Assembly (NCBI RefSeq): GCF_005280195.1
Contig: NZ_SZPR01000020.1
Coordinates: forward strand, 62,001-126,000
Length of the DNA: 64,000 bases
Direction: 5' to 3'
DNA from: Streptomyces galbus
Lineage (GTDB): Bacteria > Actinomycetota > Actinomycetes > Streptomycetales > Streptomycetaceae
Part shown: in pieces, positions 1-8,835 of the stretch
How positions within the stretch are numbered: position 1 is the stretch's first letter
How the letters are laid out: each line of letters starts with the position of its first letter
Program-made: the position numbers and the translations under genes
Notes under the pieces: model-generated
Told to the model about the DNA's origin: nothing
Databases searched by the model: none
Seen by the model: the letters and a program-made list of their open reading frames with translations, nothing else

Positions 1-761
1 CGACGCTGGCCGCGGCCACCGATCCCAACCAGACCGTCCTGCACGGCGCCCTGCTGGTCGCCCTGCCGGTCGCGGTGCTCGGCGGCCTGGTCTCCTTCTT
101 CTCCCCGTGCGTGCTGCCCCTGGTCCCCGGCTACCTCTCCTACGTGACCGGGGTCACCGGCACCGACCTCGCGGAGGCCAAGCGCGGCCGGATGGTCGCC
201 GGCGCCTCCCTGTTCGTCCTCGGCTTCACCGCGGTGTTCGTCTCCAGCGGCGCCCTGTTCGGCTACTTCGGCGACACGCTCCAGGCCAACAAGGGCGTGC
301 TGTCCAAGGTGCTCGGCGTGCTGATGATCGGCATGGGCGTGTTCTTCATGGGCCTGATGCCCTGGCTCACCCAGCGCGAGTTCCGCTTCCACCGCACGCC
401 CACGACCGGGCTGATCGGCGCGCCCTTCCTGGGCGCCCTGTTCGGCATCGGCTGGACGCCCTGCATCGGCCCGACCCTCACCTCGGTCCTCGCCCTCTCC
501 TACAACGAGGGCAGCGCGGGCCGCGGTGCCATACTGACCGTCGCCTACTGCCTCGGCCTCGGTGTGCCGTTCGTGCTCGCCGCGGTCGCCTTCCGCAAGG
601 CGCTCGGTGCCTTCGCCTGGGTCAAGCGCCACTACGTCTGGGTGCTGAGGATCGGCGGCACGATGATGATCGTGACCGGTGTGCTGCTGCTCACCGGCGC
701 CTGGGACCGCATCGTGCAGGACATGCAGACCTGGTCCAACGGCTTCACTGTGGGGATCTGA
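1..761 (+). CDS. ccdA: CcdA-type thiol-disulfide transmembrane protein, 5' end outside window
   Basis: Polytopic membrane protein that carries reducing equivalents across the membrane to the apocytochrome c thiol-reduction pathway. The frame is open to the left edge (first complete codon at base 3), so the N-terminus is missing. The first available GTG (75) would remove conserved sequence just before the first cysteine motif, so it is not the start. Two redox cysteines are visible, in FFSPCVLPLVPGY and GWTPCIGPT, the hallmark of CcdA/DsbD-beta. About six hydrophobic segments follow. resB begins 3 nt after the stop, so it heads a ccdA-resB-ccsB operon. A thioredoxin-like (ResA/TlpA) gene is expected just upstream but cannot be seen. 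Confidence 0.93.
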   Translation, partial: TLAAATDPNQTVLHGALLVALPVAVLGGLVSFFSPCVLPLVPGYLSYVTGVTGTDLAEAKRGRMVAGASLFVLGFTAVFVSSGALFGYFGDTLQANKGVLSKVLGVLMIGMGVFFMGLMPWLTQREFRFHRTPTTGLIGAPFLGALFGIGWTPCIGPTLTSVLALSYNEGSAGRGAILTVAYCLGLGVPFVLAAVAFRKALGAFAWVKRHYVWVLRIGGTMMIVTGVLLLTGAWDRIVQDMQTWSNGFTVGI

Positions 762-764
762 CCG

Positions 765-2483
765 ATGAGCAAGACCACCGCGCCCACCGACCCGACGGGC
801 GAGCAGGAGCTGGCCGAGGCGGGCTCCCAGCTCTCCACCGCGCCCGACGAGTCCGCGCCCCAGCTTCCCGCGCTCGGCGTCGTCGGCTGGGCCCGCTGGT
901 TCTGGCGGCAGCTCACCTCCATGCGGGTCGCGCTGCTGCTCCTGCTGCTGCTCGCGCTCGCCGCGATCCCCGGTTCGCTGATCCCGCAGACCGGCACCGA
1001 CGCCACGAAGGTCGCCGCCTTCCGCTCGGCCCACACCACCCTCGGGCCGGTGTACGAGCGGCTCGGCCTGTTCCACGTGTACAGCTCGGTGTGGTTCTCC
1101 GCGATCTACATCCTGCTGTTCGTCTCCCTCATCGGCTGCATCGTGCCCCGCACCTGGCAGTTCGTCGGCCAGGTGCGCAGCCGCCCGCCGGGCGCCCCGC
1201 GGCGGCTGACCCGGCTGCCCGCGTACACCACCTGGCGCACCGAGGCGTCGCCGGAGCAGGTGCGCGAGGCCGCGCTGGCCCTGCTGAACAAGCGCCGCTT
1301 CCGGGCGCACACCGCCGGGGACGCGGTCGCCGCCGAGAAGGGCTACCTGCGCGAGATCGGCAACCTCGCCTTCCACGTCGCGCTGATCGTGCTGCTGGTC
1401 GCCTTCGGCTGGGGCCAGCTCTTCAAGTCCGAGGGCAACAAGCTGGTCGTCGAGGGCGACGGCTTCTCCAACACGCTCACCCAGTACGACGACTTCAAGT
1501 CCGGCAGCCTCTTCACCTCCGACGACCTGGTGCCGTTCAGCTTCCACCTGGACAAGTTCACCGGCACCTACGAGATGACCGGGCCCAACCGGGGCACCGC
1601 GCGCACCTTCCAGGCCGCCCTCACCTACAGCGAGGGCGCCTACGGCAAGGACAAGAAGACCATCGTCAAGGTCAACCACCCGCTGGAGATCGGCGACGCC
1701 AAGGTCTACCTCACCGCGCACGGCTACGCGCCCGTGATGACCGTCCGCGACGGCAAGGGCGACGTGGTCTACCGCGACGCCGTCCCGCTGCTGCCGCTGG
1801 ACAACAACGTCACCTCGACCGGCGTGGTCAAGGTCATGGACGGCTACCGGAACGCCCGGGGCGTGACCGAGCAGCTCGGCATCAAGGCGTTCTTCTACCC
1901 GACGTTCGGCGGTGCGGGCACCGAGGCCGGCTCGCGGTTCCCGGCCCTGCTCAACCCGCTGCTGAACCTGGAGCCGTACCACGGCGACCTGGGCGTCGAC
2001 TCGGGCATCCCGCAGAGCGTGTACCAGCTCGACAAGACCCACATGAAGGACTTCAAGGACGCCAAGGGCCTGCAGGTCCGCGGCAACCTCAAGCCCGGCG
2101 AGACCCTGACCCTGCCCGGCGGCGCCGGCTCGGTCACCTACGAGGGCACCAGGCAGTGGGCCAACTTCCAGGTGGTCCAGGAGCCGGGCGGCGGCTGGGC
2201 CCTGGCCGGCGCCCTCACCGCGATCTTCGGGCTCGCCGCGTCCCTGTTCATCCAGCGCCGCCGCGTGTGGGTGCGCGCCGTGCCGGGCGACGACGGCGTC
2301 ACCGTCGTCGAGATGGCCGGGCTCGGCCGCAGCGAGTCCGCCAAGGTGCCCGAGGAGCTCGGCGACCTCGCCGGCCTCCTGTACGAACGGGCCCCCGGCG
2401 CCCCGGAGCCGGATCCCGACCCCGCAGTTTCCCCCGACCCCGACCCTCACGTCGTACCTGCCGAAGGGGCTGAGCAGCAGTGA
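765..2483 (+). CDS. resB: Cytochrome c biogenesis protein ResB (System II)
   Basis: 572 aa membrane subunit of the ResBC (CcsBA) haem-delivery and cytochrome c synthetase complex. After a polar N-terminus come a leucine-rich membrane segment (about residues 50-70), further segments near 110-130 and 200-218, a long extracytoplasmic domain (about 220-475) and a last membrane segment (about 480-500) with a cytoplasmic tail. This is the ResB layout. The tail ends in a proline/aspartate-rich stretch. It starts 3 nt after ccdA and its stop overlaps the GTG of ccsB, so translation is probably coupled. With ccsB it makes the complete two-protein System II synthetase. Confidence 0.94.
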   Translation: MSKTTAPTDPTGEQELAEAGSQLSTAPDESAPQLPALGVVGWARWFWRQLTSMRVALLLLLLLALAAIPGSLIPQTGTDATKVAAFRSAHTTLGPVYERLGLFHVYSSVWFSAIYILLFVSLIGCIVPRTWQFVGQVRSRPPGAPRRLTRLPAYTTWRTEASPEQVREAALALLNKRRFRAHTAGDAVAAEKGYLREIGNLAFHVALIVLLVAFGWGQLFKSEGNKLVVEGDGFSNTLTQYDDFKSGSLFTSDDLVPFSFHLDKFTGTYEMTGPNRGTARTFQAALTYSEGAYGKDKKTIVKVNHPLEIGDAKVYLTAHGYAPVMTVRDGKGDVVYRDAVPLLPLDNNVTSTGVVKVMDGYRNARGVTEQLGIKAFFYPTFGGAGTEAGSRFPALLNPLLNLEPYHGDLGVDSGIPQSVYQLDKTHMKDFKDAKGLQVRGNLKPGETLTLPGGAGSVTYEGTRQWANFQVVQEPGGGWALAGALTAIFGLAASLFIQRRRVWVRAVPGDDGVTVVEMAGLGRSESAKVPEELGDLAGLLYERAPGAPEPDPDPAVSPDPDPHVVPAEGAEQQ

Positions 2484-3559
2484 CCCTCGCCGCCGCCACC
2501 AACGAACACCTCGCGAACATCAGCAACACGCTGATCTACTCCGCGATGGCCGTCTACACCCTGGCCTTCTTCGCGTACATCCTCGAGTGGCTGTTCGGCA
2601 GCCGCAGCAAGGTCGGGCGCACCGCCGCCGCGCTGACCGCCGACGCCCGCGGGGCGAAGGCGCCGGCCGTCACCGTCCGCCGGAACGGCGGGACCGCCGT
2701 CCTGGAGCGGCCGGAGGTCGTCGTGCGCTCGGCGGCCGGGGCGCGGGACGTGCCCGACGGGCCCGGCGCGCACGGCGGTGACGAGCAGGGCGACCTGTAC
2801 GGCCGGATCGCGGTCTCCCTCACCGTGCTGGCCTTCGCGGTGGAGCTGGCCGGCGTCATCGCCCGCGCGGCCTCCGTGGAGCGGGCGCCGTGGGGCAACA
2901 TGTACGAGTTCAACATCACGTTCTCCACGGTCGCCGTCGGCGTCTACCTGGCCCTGCTGACGCTGCGGAAGAACGTCCGCTGGCTCGGCCTGTTCCTGAC
3001 CACCACGGTCCTGCTCGACCTGGGCCTCGCGGTCACCGTCCTGTACACCGCGAGCGACCAGCTCGTCCCGGCGCTGCACTCGTACTGGCTGTACATCCAC
3101 GTCTCCACCGCGATCTTCTGCGGCGCGGTGTTCTACGTCGGCGCGGTCGCCACGATCCTGTACCTCTTCAAGGACGGCTACGAGACCAAGCTGGCCGGCG
3201 GCGGCACGCCCGGCCGCTTCGCGAACTCCGTCCTGGACCGGCTGCCCTCCGCCGCGTCCCTGGACAAGTTCTCCTACCGGGTCAACGCGGCCGTCTTCCC
3301 GCTGTGGACGTTCACGATCATCGCGGGCGCCATCTGGGCGGGCGACGCCTGGGGCCGCTACTGGGGCTGGGACCCCAAGGAGACCTGGTCCTTCATCACC
3401 TGGGTCGCCTACGCCGGCTACCTGCACGCCCGCGCCACGGCCGGCTGGAAGGGCCGCAAGGCCGCCTACTTGGCCCTGATCGCCTTCGGCTGCTGGCTGT
3501 TCAACTACTACGGCGTCAACATCTTCGTCTCGGGCAAGCACTCCTACGCGGGCGTCTGA
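2480..3559 (+). CDS. ccsB: Cytochrome c biogenesis protein CcsB/CcsA (haem-handling WWD protein)
   Basis: 359 aa polytopic partner of ResB. The tryptophan-rich haem-handling motif WGRYWGWDPKETW is present near residues 290-305, and histidines in neighbouring loops are candidate haem ligands. The GTG start overlaps the resB stop (GTGA). Residues about 45-100 form a charged Ala/Arg/Gly-rich cytoplasmic insert between the first membrane segment and the main bundle. The pair ligates haem to CxxCH cytochromes outside the membrane, such as the c subunit of the bcc complex that oxidises menaquinol made by other genes in this window. Confidence 0.95.
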   Translation: MTLAAATNEHLANISNTLIYSAMAVYTLAFFAYILEWLFGSRSKVGRTAAALTADARGAKAPAVTVRRNGGTAVLERPEVVVRSAAGARDVPDGPGAHGGDEQGDLYGRIAVSLTVLAFAVELAGVIARAASVERAPWGNMYEFNITFSTVAVGVYLALLTLRKNVRWLGLFLTTTVLLDLGLAVTVLYTASDQLVPALHSYWLYIHVSTAIFCGAVFYVGAVATILYLFKDGYETKLAGGGTPGRFANSVLDRLPSAASLDKFSYRVNAAVFPLWTFTIIAGAIWAGDAWGRYWGWDPKETWSFITWVAYAGYLHARATAGWKGRKAAYLALIAFGCWLFNYYGVNIFVSGKHSYAGV

Positions 3560-3584
3560 GCCGGTCAGGGGGCACCCTGGAGAC

Positions 3585-3980
3585 ATGACCGGTTCGATCG
3601 AACAGGGCACCAGCCAGACCCACGGGAACACGCACATCCTGCACTTTTTGGTGAAGTTCCCGCACCCGATGGAGGGGGTCTGGCCGGCGCTCTCCACCCC
3701 CGAGGGGCTCGGCGCCTGGTGGACCGCCGTCGACGTCCTGGAACCCCGGCTCGGCGGCACGGTCGCCCTGCGCGGCCTGGGCGCCGGCCAGGTCACCGCG
3801 TGGGACGTGGACCGGATCGCCGAGTACACCCTCGACGACGGCGCCCGCGTCCGCTTCCACCTGGAACCCGACGGCGGCCACGGCAGCGCCCTGCGCTTCT
3901 CCCACGAGTTCCGCGGCGAGGGCGACTCGGAACAGGACTGGCGCGACCGCTTCGAGCGCCTGATCGGGCAGCTCGGCTAG
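3585..3980 (+). CDS. SRPBCC/AHSA1-like domain protein
   Basis: 131 aa with an SRPBCC (START/Bet v1-like) pattern: a first strand HILHFLVKFPHPMEGVWPAL, then the GLGAWWTAVDVLEPRLGG turn and beta-strands ending in a C-terminal helix (DWRDRFERLIGQL). Such proteins bind small hydrophobic ligands; no specific ligand can be deduced. It begins 25 nt after ccsB with GGAGAC shortly before the ATG, so it could be a distal member of the cytochrome operon. It faces the convergent oxidoreductase gene only 10 nt from its stop. Residue 1 at ATG 3585 fits the ribosome-binding site. Confidence 0.8.
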   Translation: MTGSIEQGTSQTHGNTHILHFLVKFPHPMEGVWPALSTPEGLGAWWTAVDVLEPRLGGTVALRGLGAGQVTAWDVDRIAEYTLDDGARVRFHLEPDGGHGSALRFSHEFRGEGDSEQDWRDRFERLIGQLG

Positions 3981-3990
3981 GTCGTGCCGG

Positions 3991-4989
3991 TCAGCCGACC
4001 CGCAGCAGCAGCTTGCCGGTGCTCGCCCGGGTCCCCATCAGCGTGTGGGCCCGCGCCGCGTCCGCCAGGTCGAACTCCGCGGTGACCGGCAGGGTCACGG
4101 TGCCGTCGACCGCCTTCGCGAACGCCCGCTCCGCCAGCGCCCGCAGGTCCGCCGGGGACGTCCTGGCCAGGGTCAAGACGGAGAAGCCGCCGACCGACCG
4201 GCCGCCCGGGTACAGCTCCGGCTGCCCCACGTGCCACGGCTCGGCGGAACTGGCGTTGCCGAAGGAGACCAGCCGCCCGAAGACCGCCAGCGAGACCAGG
4301 GACTGCCGGAAGGTCTCCCCGCCCACGGCGTCCAGGGCGAGGTCCACCCCCCGGCCGCCGGTCGCCGCCCGCACCCACGCGGACAGGCCGCCCGTTCCCG
4401 CGTCCGCCTCGACGTCCCCGACGTACACCTCGTCGTAACCGTGCTCGCGGGCGTACCGCGCCTTGGACTCCGACGACACCACCCCGTACACCGCGCCCGC
4501 GCCCGCCGCGCGCGCCAGCTGGCCCGCCACGGTGCCGACGCCGCCCGCCGCGCCCTGCACGAGGACGCTCTCGCCGGGCTGGAGCCGGCCCACGGAGTGC
4601 AGCAGCGCGTACGCCGTCGGCAGCACCGTCGGCAGGGTGGCCGCCGTGCGCAGGCCGACGCCCGCCGGGAGCGGGAAGACGGTCGCCGCGTCGGCGACGA
4701 CGACCTCGGCGTACGCCCCGCCCTCGGTCAGCGCGGCCACCTCCTGGCCGGCGGTCAGCCCCGTCACGCCCGCGCCGACGGCCCGTACCCGGCCGGAGAC
4801 CTCCAGGCCGGGGCGGTGGGGGAGGGCGGGCACCCGGTAGCCCTCGGAACGCGCCTTGAGGTCGGCGAAGTTGACGCCCGTCCAGGCCACGTCCACGCTC
4901 ACCTGGCCGGGCCCCGGCTCGGGCACCTCGGCGTCCACGACCCGCAGGACCTCGGGACCGCCGTACTCCTGGAACTCGATCGCGCGCAT
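3991..4989 (-). CDS. NADPH:quinone oxidoreductase family protein (medium-chain reductase, zinc-free type)
   Basis: 332 aa. The N-terminal GroES-like domain (EYGGPEVLRVVDAEVPEPGPGQVSV...) has the quinone oxidoreductase pattern with PGLEVSGRV, and the catalytic-zinc cysteine/histidine set of alcohol dehydrogenases is absent. The Rossmann domain has the NADPH loop GAAGGVGTVAGQLARAAGA at about residues 145-163. It probably performs one- or two-electron reduction of quinones or enones in the cytoplasm. The gene is monocistronic; upstream lies a promoter whose -10 region is inside a perfect 14-bp inverted repeat, so a dedicated redox or ligand-responsive repressor is likely. Confidence 0.9.
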   Translation of the reverse strand: MRAIEFQEYGGPEVLRVVDAEVPEPGPGQVSVDVAWTGVNFADLKARSEGYRVPALPHRPGLEVSGRVRAVGAGVTGLTAGQEVAALTEGGAYAEVVVADAATVFPLPAGVGLRTAATLPTVLPTAYALLHSVGRLQPGESVLVQGAAGGVGTVAGQLARAAGAGAVYGVVSSESKARYAREHGYDEVYVGDVEADAGTGGLSAWVRAATGGRGVDLALDAVGGETFRQSLVSLAVFGRLVSFGNASSAEPWHVGQPELYPGGRSVGGFSVLTLARTSPADLRALAERAFAKAVDGTVTLPVTAEFDLADAARAHTLMGTRASTGKLLLRVG

Positions 4990-5028
4990 GCCGCAGCCGT
5001 CCTTCCGGCACGAGGGGGAGCCGTAGAG

Positions 5029-5071
5029 GTTCGATGACCGTCAAACTACGACGGTCATCGAACAAGCGCAA
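5029..5071 (-). promoter_or_regulatory. Promoter overlapped by a perfect 14-bp inverted repeat (candidate operator)
   Basis: GTTCGATGACCGTC (5029-5042) and its exact complement (5050-5063) flank a 7-nt loop. On the minus strand TTGCGC (-35, 5066-5071) and TAGTTT (-10, 5043-5048) are 17 bp apart, with the -10 box in the loop, about 55 nt before the oxidoreductase ATG. The dyad covers the spacer and start site, as expected for a repressor operator. Which protein binds is unknown. Confidence 0.6.
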
Positions 5072-5095
5072 GGGTGCCGGACTGCCGCGGCCCCG

Positions 5096-5485
5096 TCAGG
5101 AGCCCTGCGCGTCCTCGCCCCGCTCCTTGCGGCGCAGCTCCTCCTCGCGGCGGCGCAGGTCCGCCTCCCAGTCCTTCAGCAGCGCCTCGTCGCGCTTGTT
5201 CTCCTCGGCGAGGGACTTCAGGAACTCGGGGTTGTCGTCCGGGGCGACGTACCGGGGGCGGTGGTCGCGGTGCCACTCGGAGGGGGTGCGCCCGCCCGCC
5301 GGCGCGGTGCGCGCCTTGCCCGCGGCCAGCCACGCGATCGGGCCGACGATCCAGAACAGCAGGATGATGAACACCCAGGCGATCTTCGGCAGGTGCCGGG
5401 CCTCGTCCTCGGGCGTGTTCAGGCAGTCGATGAACGCGAAGATCGTCAGCGCCAGCGGCACGAGGTACATCAACAGCCGGAACAT
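5096..5485 (-). CDS. Small PLDc_N-like membrane protein
   Basis: 129 aa. It starts MFRLLMYLVPLALTIFAFIDCLN, a first membrane helix followed by a short loop and a second helix (AWVFIILLFWIVGPIAWLAAGK). This two-helix unit matches the phospholipase D N-terminal (PLDc_N) membrane domain found alone in many actinomycete proteins. The C-terminal 60 residues are charged and heptad-like (NPEFLKSLAEENKRDEALLKDWEADLRRREEELRRKE), probably a cytoplasmic coiled coil. The ATG at 5485 was chosen over an upstream in-frame ATG because the extra 40 residues are non-conserved and low complexity, and a G-rich ribosome-binding site precedes 5485. No enzymatic domain is present. Confidence 0.85.
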   Translation of the reverse strand: MFRLLMYLVPLALTIFAFIDCLNTPEDEARHLPKIAWVFIILLFWIVGPIAWLAAGKARTAPAGGRTPSEWHRDHRPRYVAPDDNPEFLKSLAEENKRDEALLKDWEADLRRREEELRRKERGEDAQGS

Positions 5486-5679
5486 GGTGGTGCGACCCCC
5501 AGGAGACGGTTGCGGGGCCCCGAGGGCCCCGATGACGCGCACAGGGTAGCGGGTGGCCGCGGACCCCTCCCACCCGGCGGCCGGGGCAGGGTCATAGCGG
5601 GGCAAAGGGGAACCGGCCCGGCCGGCCGCGGACGGCCCCGCGCGCGGGACGGGCCAGGGCCTCGGCGATACTGGGACGC

Positions 5680-7131
5680 ATGGCTTACGACGATCTTCGT
5701 TCCCTGCTCAGGGCACTGGAACGCGAAGGCGACCTCAAGCGCGTCAAGGCGGAGGTCGATCCGTACCTGGAGGTCGGGGAGATCGTCGACCGGGTCCAGA
5801 AGTCCGGCGGGCCCGCGCTGCTCTTCGAGAACGTGCGCGGCTCCGACATGCCGCTCGCCATGAACGTCTTCGGCACCGACCGCCGCCTGCTCAAGGCGCT
5901 CGGGCTGTCCTCGTACGGCGACATCTCCGACAAGATCGGCGGGCTGCTGCGGCCCGAGCTGCCGCACGGGTTCGTCGGCGTGCGCGAGGCGTTCGGCAAG
6001 CTCGGCGCGATGACCCACGTGCCGCCGAAGAAGGTCAAGGACGCCCCCGTGCAGGAGGTCGTCCTGCGCGGCGACGACGTCGACCTCGACCGGCTGCCCG
6101 CGCTGTTCACCTGGCCCCAGGACGGCGGGTCCTTCTTCAACCTGGGACTCACCCACACCAAGGACCCCGAGAGCGGGATCCGCAACCTCGGCCTGTACCG
6201 CCTCCAGCGCCACGACAAGCGGACCATCGGCATGCACTGGCAGATCCACAAGGACAGCCGCAACCACTACCAGGTCGCCGCCCGGCGCGGCGAGCGGCTG
6301 CCCGTCGCCATCGCCTTCGGCTGCCCGCCCGCCGTCACCTACGCCTCCACCGCCCCGCTGCCCGGCGACATCGACGAGTACCTCTTCGCCGGGTTCGTCG
6401 CGGGCAAGCGCATCGAGATGGTCGACTGCAAGACGGTCCCGCTCCAGGTGCCCGCGCAGGCCGAGGTCGTCCTGGAGGGCTGGCTGGAGCCCGGCGAGAT
6501 GCGGCCCGAGGGCCCCTTCGGCGACCACACCGGCTTCTACACCCCGCAGGAGCCCTTCCCGGCGCTGACCATCGACTGCGTCACGATGCGCCGCAAGCCC
6601 CTGCTGCAGTCGATCGTCGTGGGCCGTCCCCCGACCGAGGACGGGCCGCTGGGCCGCGCGACGGAACGCTTCTTCCTGCCCCTGCTGAAGATCATCGTCC
6701 CGGACATCGTGGACTACCACCTGCCCGAGGCCGGCGGCTTCCACAACTGCGCGATCGTCTCGATCGACAAGAAGTACCCCAAGCACGCCCAGAAGGTGAT
6801 GCACGCCGTCTGGGGCGCGCACATGATGTCGCTGACCAAGCTGATCGTGGTCGTCGACGCCGACTGCGACGTGCACGACCTGCACGAGGTCGCCTGGCGC
6901 GCCCTCGGCAACACCGACTACGCCCGCGACCTCACGGTGGTCGAGGGCCCCGTCGACCACCTCGACCACGCCTCCTACCAGCAGTTCTGGGGCGGCAAGG
7001 CGGGCATCGACGCGACGCGGAAGTGGCCGGAGGAGGGGTACACCCGCGACGGCGGGTGGCCCGAGATGGTCCTGTCCGACCCGGACACCGCGGCCCTGGT
7101 CGACCGCCGCTGGAAGGAGTACGGCCTGTGA
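5680..7131 (+). CDS. mqnL: UbiD-family decarboxylase of menaquinone (futalosine) biosynthesis
   Basis: 483 aa, full length for UbiD enzymes. The start MAYDDLRSLLRALEREGDLKRV and the segments IGMHWQIHKDSRNHY, PLPGDIDEYLFAGF and EGPFGDHTGFYTP are typical of the family and include the residues that bind prenylated FMN and metal. By context (prenyltransferase and UbiX-type genes directly downstream, mqnE close by) it decarboxylates the 1,4-dihydroxy-6-naphthoate-derived intermediate rather than a ubiquinone precursor. The GTG of mqnP overlaps its stop. A GATACT box lies 7 nt before the ATG and no Shine-Dalgarno is apparent, so the transcript may be leaderless. Confidence 0.93.
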   Translation: MAYDDLRSLLRALEREGDLKRVKAEVDPYLEVGEIVDRVQKSGGPALLFENVRGSDMPLAMNVFGTDRRLLKALGLSSYGDISDKIGGLLRPELPHGFVGVREAFGKLGAMTHVPPKKVKDAPVQEVVLRGDDVDLDRLPALFTWPQDGGSFFNLGLTHTKDPESGIRNLGLYRLQRHDKRTIGMHWQIHKDSRNHYQVAARRGERLPVAIAFGCPPAVTYASTAPLPGDIDEYLFAGFVAGKRIEMVDCKTVPLQVPAQAEVVLEGWLEPGEMRPEGPFGDHTGFYTPQEPFPALTIDCVTMRRKPLLQSIVVGRPPTEDGPLGRATERFFLPLLKIIVPDIVDYHLPEAGGFHNCAIVSIDKKYPKHAQKVMHAVWGAHMMSLTKLIVVVDADCDVHDLHEVAWRALGNTDYARDLTVVEGPVDHLDHASYQQFWGGKAGIDATRKWPEEGYTRDGGWPEMVLSDPDTAALVDRRWKEYGL

Positions 7132-8030
7132 GCTCAGCGTCCGCCGCGATCCCCACGCCGGGGCGCACCAAGGCGTTCCTGCGCCTGGTGATGATCGAGC
7201 ACTCCGTGTTCGCGCTGCCCTTCGCCTACATCGCCTCGCTGACCGCGATGTACGCCTGGGACCGCAACATCCACTGGGGCCGGCTGCTGCTGGTCACCGT
7301 CTGCATGGTGGGCCTGCGCACCTTCGCCATGGCGGTCAACCGGATCATCGACCGCGAGATCGACGCCCGCAACCCGCGCACCGCGCAGCGGGAGCTGGTC
7401 ACCGGCGCGATGTCCGTCCGGCACGCCTGGACCGGCGCGCTGATCGCCCTGGTGGTGTTCCTCGGCGCGGCCGCGCTGCTGAACCCGCTGTGCCTGGCGC
7501 TCGCCCCGGTCGCGGTGGTCCCGATGGTGGTGTACCCGTACGGCAAGCGGTTCACGAACTTCCCGCAGGCCATCCTCGGCATCGCCCAGGCCATGGGCCC
7601 GATCGGCGGCTGGCTCGCGATCAGCGGCGAGTGGTCCTGGGACGCGGTGATCCTCGGCCTGGCGGTCGGCATCTGGATCGGCGGCTTCGACCTGATCTAC
7701 GCCTGCCAGGACGTGGAGACCGACCGCCGGATCGGCGTGCGCTCGGTCCCGGCCCGCTTCGGCATCCCGGCCGCGATCTGGGCGGCGCGCGGCTGCCACG
7801 TGGTCACCACGGCCCTGTTCGCCTGGTACGCGGTCGCCACCGACGCGGGCGCCTTCTTCTGGCTGGGCCTGCTGATCGTCGCGGGCGCCTTCGTCTACGA
7901 GCACTCCTTGGTCCGCCCGCACGACCTGTCCCGCCTGAACCGCGCCTTCTTCAGTGTGAACGGGTTCATCGGCATCGCCCTGTTCGTGTGCGCGCTGCTG
8001 GACCTGCTGGTGCGGGGGTTGACGCCGTAG
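7128..8030 (+). CDS. mqnP: UbiA-family prenyltransferase (menaquinone, futalosine route)
   Basis: 300 aa integral membrane prenyltransferase. The two aspartate-rich Mg-diphosphate sites are clear: NRIIDREIDARN near residue 68 and YACQDVETDRRIGVRS near residue 190. About eight hydrophobic helices follow UbiA topology. It would attach a polyprenyl chain to the dihydroxynaphthoate ring at the membrane. The GTG at 7128 overlaps the mqnL stop by 4 nt; a longer in-frame upstream start lies wholly inside mqnL and is rejected. The mqnL-mqnP-mqnM order joins decarboxylase, prenyltransferase and flavin prenyltransferase. Confidence 0.93.
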   Translation: MSSASAAIPTPGRTKAFLRLVMIEHSVFALPFAYIASLTAMYAWDRNIHWGRLLLVTVCMVGLRTFAMAVNRIIDREIDARNPRTAQRELVTGAMSVRHAWTGALIALVVFLGAAALLNPLCLALAPVAVVPMVVYPYGKRFTNFPQAILGIAQAMGPIGGWLAISGEWSWDAVILGLAVGIWIGGFDLIYACQDVETDRRIGVRSVPARFGIPAAIWAARGCHVVTTALFAWYAVATDAGAFFWLGLLIVAGAFVYEHSLVRPHDLSRLNRAFFSVNGFIGIALFVCALLDLLVRGLTP

Positions 8031-8104
8031 CGGAACGCGGGGCCGGACCCGGGCGCGGGGCCCGAAGGGGTGCGGCCGGTCCTCGGTCTGCTGCGACGCG
8101 CCGG

Positions 8105-8116
8105 TAGGCTCGTCGT
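8105..8116 (+). promoter_or_regulatory. -10 box adjacent to the mqnM start (leaderless transcript candidate)
   Basis: TAGGCT at 8105-8110 fits the actinobacterial -10 consensus TAnnnT and is followed by 6 nt and then the GTG start. No Shine-Dalgarno sequence is present, so the mRNA probably begins at or near the start codon. A convincing -35 is not visible. Confidence 0.45.
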
Positions 8117-8800
8117 GTGAACGCAGGAGAAAAGCAGCGCGCGCCTTGGATCGTGGGGGTGTCCGGGGCTTCCGGGACGCCCTACGCGGCCGCCGTGCTG
8201 CGGGCGCTGATCGCCGCCGGGGAGAGCGTCGACCTGGTGGTCAGCCGGGCGTCGCGGCTGACGCTGCTGGACGAGACCGGCATCTCCTTCCGTGACGCCC
8301 ACTGGCGGGACGACCTGCGCGCATGGCTGGCCCGCGGGGCCGACGGCAAGCCCGACACCTTCGCCCCCGACCTCGGCGACGTGCGGTACTGGAGCCCCGG
8401 GGACCTGGCCGCCGGGCCGTCGTCGGGGTCGTACCCGGTCAAGGGCATGCTGATCGTGCCGGCCTCGACGGAGTGTGTCGCGGGCGTGGCGCTGGGGCTG
8501 TCGAAGGACCTGCTGCAGCGGGCGGCGAGCGTCACACTGAAGGAGCGCCGCAGGCTGGTGGTGGCCGTGCGGGAGACCCCGCTGAACGGCCAGACGCTGC
8601 GCCACCTCGTCGCGCTGGACGACGCCGGGGCGAGCGTCGTGCCCGCCTCACCCGGCTTCTACGCGGGCGCCACGCACATCCAGGACCTGGTGGACTTCGT
8701 CGCCGGGCGGGTGCTGGACGCGGCGGGCGTCGAGCACGGCCTGTACCGGCGCTGGAAGGGCGGCCTGGGCGGCGGTGCGGCCCCCGCACCGACCCGGTAG
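8117..8800 (+). CDS. mqnM: UbiX-type flavin prenyltransferase (prFMN synthase for MqnL)
   Basis: 227 aa. The FMN/Rossmann start IVGVSGASGTPYAAAVLRAL and the later LVVAVRETPLNGQTLRHL (the conserved VRETPL region) identify UbiX/Pad1. It makes prenylated FMN, the cofactor a UbiD decarboxylase needs, so it is expected to activate MqnL two genes upstream. An insert of about 35 residues after WRDDLRAWLARGADG lengthens the protein relative to the typical 190-200 aa family size; this may be a loop feature of actinobacterial members. It has its own -10 box rather than a ribosome-binding site, so it can be transcribed apart from mqnLP. Confidence 0.92.
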   Translation: MNAGEKQRAPWIVGVSGASGTPYAAAVLRALIAAGESVDLVVSRASRLTLLDETGISFRDAHWRDDLRAWLARGADGKPDTFAPDLGDVRYWSPGDLAAGPSSGSYPVKGMLIVPASTECVAGVALGLSKDLLQRAASVTLKERRRLVVAVRETPLNGQTLRHLVALDDAGASVVPASPGFYAGATHIQDLVDFVAGRVLDAAGVEHGLYRRWKGGLGGGAAPAPTR

Positions 8801-8835
8801 CCGGGCACCCGCGGCACCCCGTACTTCGCAGGACC

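Noticed and set aside
107..2473. 788-residue open frame across ccdA/resB
   Set aside because: Arg/Pro/Gly-rich shadow of the real genes in another frame, caused by high GC.
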